Shown here: positions 5,470 to 6,897 of the stretch, in pieces | Layout of the letters: the number at the start of each line of letters is the position of its first letter | How positions within the stretch are numbered: position 1 is the stretch's first letter | Assembly: GCA_007128555.1 (NCBI GenBank) | Contig: SKXF01000433.1 | Span: 1-6,897, forward strand | DNA length: 6,897 bases | Origin: Clostridia bacterium | Lineage (GTDB): Bacteria > Bacillota_E > SLMV01 > PUMD01 | Direction: 5' to 3' | Position numbers and translations under genes: made by a program | The notes under the pieces: model-generated | The model's database searches: none | Seen by the model: only the letters and a program-made list of their open reading frames with translations | What the model was told of the DNA's origin: nothing

Positions 5470-5700
5470 CTACGGGAAAACTCTTGGCTCCTGTTTGATC
5501 CTGACTGATTCGAGAATATCCGCCTTCTTTCCGTGAATGATAAGTTGCCATTCGTGGTAATATATCACTTTTCCATCAACAATCAGGTTCCCTGTGACGG
5601 GCTCTTCAACCTTGTGCCCATTCTCCCTTAGCAGCAAGATTGCAGCCTCGTGGAGTGCCTCTTCCCGTATCTCATGGGTGCTCCGTATGGAAGTTGGCAT
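5470..5700 (-). CDS. Hypothetical protein, 76 residues
   Basis: The ATG at 5700-5698 follows a purine-rich SD (GAGAGGGGG, minus strand, about 8 nt away); a GTG directly before it at 5703 is an alternative start. The product has an acidic amphipathic helix (STHEIREEALHEAAILLLRE, residues 7-26), then what looks like several short strands (TGNLIVDGKVIYYHEWQLII, about 37-56), and a basic C-terminus ending EPRVFP. No signal peptide or membrane segment is seen. I do not recognise the family. Composition (E/K/I/V-rich) and codon regularity are protein-like, unlike shadow frames nearby. It lies 245 nt downstream of the HTH gene on the same strand and has no promoter of its own that I can see, so it may be co-transcribed. 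It could be a small accessory or antitoxin-size protein, but that is only a size argument. Confidence 0.55.
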   Translation of the reverse strand: MPTSIRSTHEIREEALHEAAILLLRENGHKVEEPVTGNLIVDGKVIYYHEWQLIIHGKKADILESVRIKQEPRVFP

Positions 5701-5945
5701 CACTCATTCCCCCTCTCATATCTGGGTGTCTAATTTCCCGGAAGATCTCGGCCAGTCCCGACCAATCGGCAAGCCAGTTCCTTAGGGCACGTAGAGCGCC
5801 TTGACAGGTTGTATGTGCGGAGGCATCGAAGCCAAAGAGCCTCTCTTGCCAGCACCGCAGTAATGTATACACAGGAAATCTCGTGGTCCTCGGTAGGTTC
5901 GCGAAGCCCAGGTAGCGGGGTCGGTCTTCGGGTTGGCCGCTTCTG
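5701..5945. other. 245-nt gap between the HTH gene and the 76-residue gene
   Basis: Two overlapping minus-strand frames (5872-5672 and 5994-5782) are open. The first reads gene-like text such as LRALRNWLADWSGLAEIFRE but lacks an SD and runs across the start of the 76-residue gene. The second begins inside the HTH gene. I recognise neither. They may be remnants of a decayed gene, possibly one that once accompanied the excisionase-like protein, or chance frames. No terminator is seen. Confidence 0.35.
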
Positions 5946-6107
5946 CTAGGGGTTGCTGATAAACTCTTGAAGGTCCTTCTCTTTCACTCTCCACCGGCGG
6001 CCGATCTTAATCCCCTTCAGTTTTCCGTTTCGCAAGTATTCCCTCACGGTGTCCTGATGCATTTTGAGACGCTTGCAGACTTCGCCTACTGTCAGCAGCT
6101 CCTCCAC
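5946..6107 (-). CDS. Excisionase-type helix-turn-helix DNA-binding protein
   Basis: The protein is essentially one winged HTH of the excisionase/MerR-like HTH_17 group. ELLTVGEVCKRLKMHQDTVR forms helix 1, turn and recognition helix; EYLRNGKLKGIKIGRRWRVK forms the wing; DLQEFISN is the last helix. The family's hallmark G-R-x-W-R-V is intact. With GTG 6107 as start it has 53 residues, supported by SD AGGTGGGG (6122-6115) seven bases away. An upstream in-frame ATG (6143-6141) would give 65 residues but has no SD and would lie almost at the predicted transcription start. The HTH fills nearly the whole protein, so it probably acts as a small DNA-binding regulator or recombination-directionality-like factor. 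No integrase is seen here. A near-consensus promoter and a palindrome upstream suggest autoregulation. Confidence 0.88.
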   Translation of the reverse strand: MEELLTVGEVCKRLKMHQDTVREYLRNGKLKGIKIGRRWRVKEKDLQEFISNP

Positions 6108-6114
6108 GCTTTCA

Positions 6115-6122
6115 CCCCACCT
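6115..6122 (-). promoter_or_regulatory. SD supporting the GTG start of the HTH gene
   Basis: AGGTGGGG on the minus strand lies seven bases before GTG 6107-6105. It favours the 53-residue product over the ATG at 6143, which has none. Confidence 0.6.
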
Positions 6123-6128
6123 GTACTT

Positions 6129-6142
6129 TGCAGATATCTGCA
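6129..6142. promoter_or_regulatory. 14-bp perfect palindrome at the HTH gene start site, candidate operator
   Basis: TGCAGATATCTGCA (6129-6142) is a perfect two-fold palindrome, about 12-25 nt downstream of the predicted -10 box. It therefore covers the earliest transcribed bases of the HTH gene. This is a classic location for a repressor operator, possibly bound by the HTH protein itself. Confidence 0.5.
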
Positions 6143-6153
6143 TAGTACCATTA

Positions 6154-6182
6154 ATATTACACGGTAATTCAAGGTGTGTCAA
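6154..6182 (-). promoter_or_regulatory. Sigma-70-type promoter of the HTH gene
   Basis: On the minus strand, TTGACA (6182-6177, perfect -35) is followed by exactly 17 nt and then TAATAT (6159-6154), which matches TATAAT at the four most conserved positions. Predicted transcription start is near 6147, giving a leader of about 40 nt to the GTG start. The local sequence is AT-rich compared with its surroundings. Confidence 0.75.
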
Positions 6183-6204
6183 GGTTTTTCTGGGCGAGTC
6201 AAGG
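6169..6204 (-). repeat. Three helically phased TCAAGG repeats over the -35 region
   Basis: TCAAGG (CCTTGA on the minus strand) occurs at 6169-6174, 6179-6184 and 6199-6204, at spacings of 10 and 20 nt. The middle copy overlaps the -35 hexamer. Whole-turn spacing puts all copies on one DNA face, as for a tandem activator or repressor site. Confidence 0.45.
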
Positions 6205-6253
6205 AATCCCAAACGGCCCAGACAGAGGGGAGGGCAACGCTATCGTGCTCTGT

Positions 6254-6273
6254 GCGATCTAATGATTGATCGC
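6254..6273. promoter_or_regulatory. Dyad overlapping the PadR promoter -35, candidate operator
   Basis: GCGATC (6254-6259) and GATCGC (6268-6273) are a perfect inverted repeat with an 8-nt centre. The right arm overlaps the proposed -35 (6266-6271). A second short palindrome, ATCATGAT (6282-6289), overlaps the start of the -10. Either could be the PadR autoregulatory site; neither matches the classic ATGT-N8-ACAT form exactly. Confidence 0.4.
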
Positions 6274-6294
6274 TATGTCACATCATGATATAGT
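6266..6294 (+). promoter_or_regulatory. Sigma-70-type promoter for the PadR-DUF2812 operon
   Basis: TTGATC (6266-6271; four of six to TTGACA) is followed by exactly 17 nt and TATAGT (6289-6294; five of six to TATAAT). Predicted transcription start is near 6301, leaving a leader of about 45 nt before the TTG start. It diverges from the HTH promoter. Confidence 0.55.
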
Positions 6295-6332
6295 CGAGGC
6301 ATGACAGTGTAGCAGCATAACATATGCGAGCC

Positions 6333-6338
6333 GGGAGG
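6333..6338 (+). promoter_or_regulatory. SD that fixes the PadR start at TTG 6346
   Basis: GGGAGG lies seven bases before TTG 6346. This supports the TTG over the internal ATGs at codons 11 and 13. Confidence 0.65.
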
Positions 6339-6345
6339 CAGGTTC

Positions 6346-6705
6346 TTGAACACTGAGAAGATACTGAAGACCTATATGCCGATGACCGAGACCGCTTTCT
6401 ACATCCTGCTATCGCTGCCTGAGCCTCGCCACGGCTACGGAATCATCAAACACGTGGAAGATCTCACGAATGGGCGAATCCGGCTGGGATCGGGAACCGT
6501 CTATGGAACGCTGACGAAGATGCATCGCGATGGAGTCATAACCGTGTACGCAGACGAAAAGAGAAAGACAATCTATGAAATTACCCCCGTCGGGAAGACT
6601 CTGATATCGGCTGAGATCAGCAGGCTCAGGGAACTCTGTCACAACGCCGCAAAATACGAGGTGATGTTTTGTGATCAGCAAGTTCAGACCCATATGGAGT
6701 CTTGA
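6346..6705 (+). CDS. PadR family transcriptional regulator
   Basis: This is a 119-residue winged-HTH repressor of the PadR family, which usually binds its own promoter as a dimer and is released by a small ligand. The family pattern is clear: METAFYILLSL-type helix 1 (TETAFYILLSL, residues 14-24), PRHGYGII (27-34), the recognition region TNGRIRLGSGTVYGTLTKM (41-59), DGVITVYADEKRKTIYEITP (62-81) as the wing, and a C-terminal helix for dimerisation. Length is typical of the short PadR-s2 class. The TTG start follows GGGAGG at 6333-6338. The 3' end overlaps the next gene by 35 nt, so the two are one operon. A dyad over its promoter suggests autoregulation. Two Cys residues near the end are not conserved landmarks I know. 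Confidence 0.93.
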   Translation: MNTEKILKTYMPMTETAFYILLSLPEPRHGYGIIKHVEDLTNGRIRLGSGTVYGTLTKMHRDGVITVYADEKRKTIYEITPVGKTLISAEISRLRELCHNAAKYEVMFCDQQVQTHMES

Positions 6706-6897
6706 TATCGAAAGGACAGAGAGCTGGCTCTCGGACATGGCAGCCAGAGGATACCATTTCGCGAAGATCAAGCTGGGCACAGCCACCTTCGTGTTTGAGC
6801 TCGGCGAGCCCAGGGAGACAATCTACCGGATAGCCCACGACCAGGTCCAGGCCACATCACTGTCCGAGGCACTGATCCGTGATGGCTGGCGCAAGGT
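6671..6897 (+). CDS. DUF2812 domain protein, N-terminal part (runs off the window)
   Basis: About 75 codons are present before the window ends. The text ISKFRPIWSLDIERTESWL (residues 2-20), SDMAARGYHFAKI (21-33), FVFELGEPRETIYRIAHD (42-59) and LIRDGWRKV (67-75) follows the DUF2812 pattern (F-x-P-x-W-S-x-D-x-E-K-T-E-x-W-L ... A-x-x-G-x-x-L ... F-x-x-G-E-P ... G-W-x-x-V). Full-length members usually add C-terminal transmembrane helices, not visible here. The GTG start at 6671 has SD GAGGTGAT (6658-6665) inside the PadR gene and gives a 35-nt overlap, a sign of coupled translation. PadR-DUF2812 pairs are common in Bacillota; DUF2812 is thought to be a membrane partner whose gene is controlled by the PadR. 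Function is unknown. Confidence 0.88.
   Translation, partial: MISKFRPIWSLDIERTESWLSDMAARGYHFAKIKLGTATFVFELGEPRETIYRIAHDQVQATSLSEALIRDGWRK

Noticed and set aside
5672..5872. Minus-strand 66-codon open frame between the HTH gene and the 76-residue gene
   Set aside because: It has no SD, no recognised family and overlaps the start and SD of a better-supported gene.
1..6897. CRISPR array, tRNA or rRNA genes
   Set aside because: No regularly spaced repeats with unique spacers, and no cloverleaf or rRNA-like sequence was seen on either strand.

Overview
This 6.9 kb window is moderately GC-rich bacterial DNA with Shine-Dalgarno (SD) sequences close to the AGGAGG consensus and frequent TTG/GTG starts. 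A PadR regulator overlapping a DUF2812 gene, an ABC-2 exporter pair and a bacterial PH-like protein together suggest a Bacillota (Firmicutes) chromosome, possibly a GC-rich clostridial-type lineage. That assignment is inference from gene content and start-site style, not from a marker gene. Coding density is low. Much of the DNA between genes consists of decayed sequence, hairpins and short orphan frames, so this reads as an accessory region.

Layout, left to right. At 52-171 there is a probable 39-residue single-span membrane protein. A roughly 480-nt stretch with no convincing gene but nested inverted repeats follows. A two-gene ABC-2 exporter comes next (ATPase 652-1575, permease 1576-2328, abutting). 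After a roughly 440-nt convergent intergenic region, a fold-type I PLP aminotransferase lies on the minus strand (2765-3973), with a long leader that contains direct repeats around its SD. A small PH-like protein gene (minus, 4414-4710) ends at a 13-bp perfect hairpin. Upstream of it is a 106-nt nested inverted-repeat element (4772-4877), then the wreck of an IS1380-like/DDE transposase (about 4880-5320), then another 11-bp hairpin (5352-5392). Further right on the minus strand are a 76-residue protein of unknown function and a short excisionase-type helix-turn-helix protein. The latter has a near-consensus promoter, a 14-bp palindrome at the likely transcription start and phased TCAAGG repeats. 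Divergently, on the plus strand, a PadR regulator (6346-6705) overlaps a DUF2812 gene that runs off the window.

How the genes may work together. The ATPase and permease clearly form one exporter. PadR and DUF2812 form a common regulator/membrane-protein pair and share a divergent control region with the HTH gene. The aminotransferase appears monocistronic. The least explained object is the structured element at 4772-4877, which sits between the PH-like gene and the transposase fossil. It could be an RNA leader, a small RNA, or a palindromic mobile-element end.
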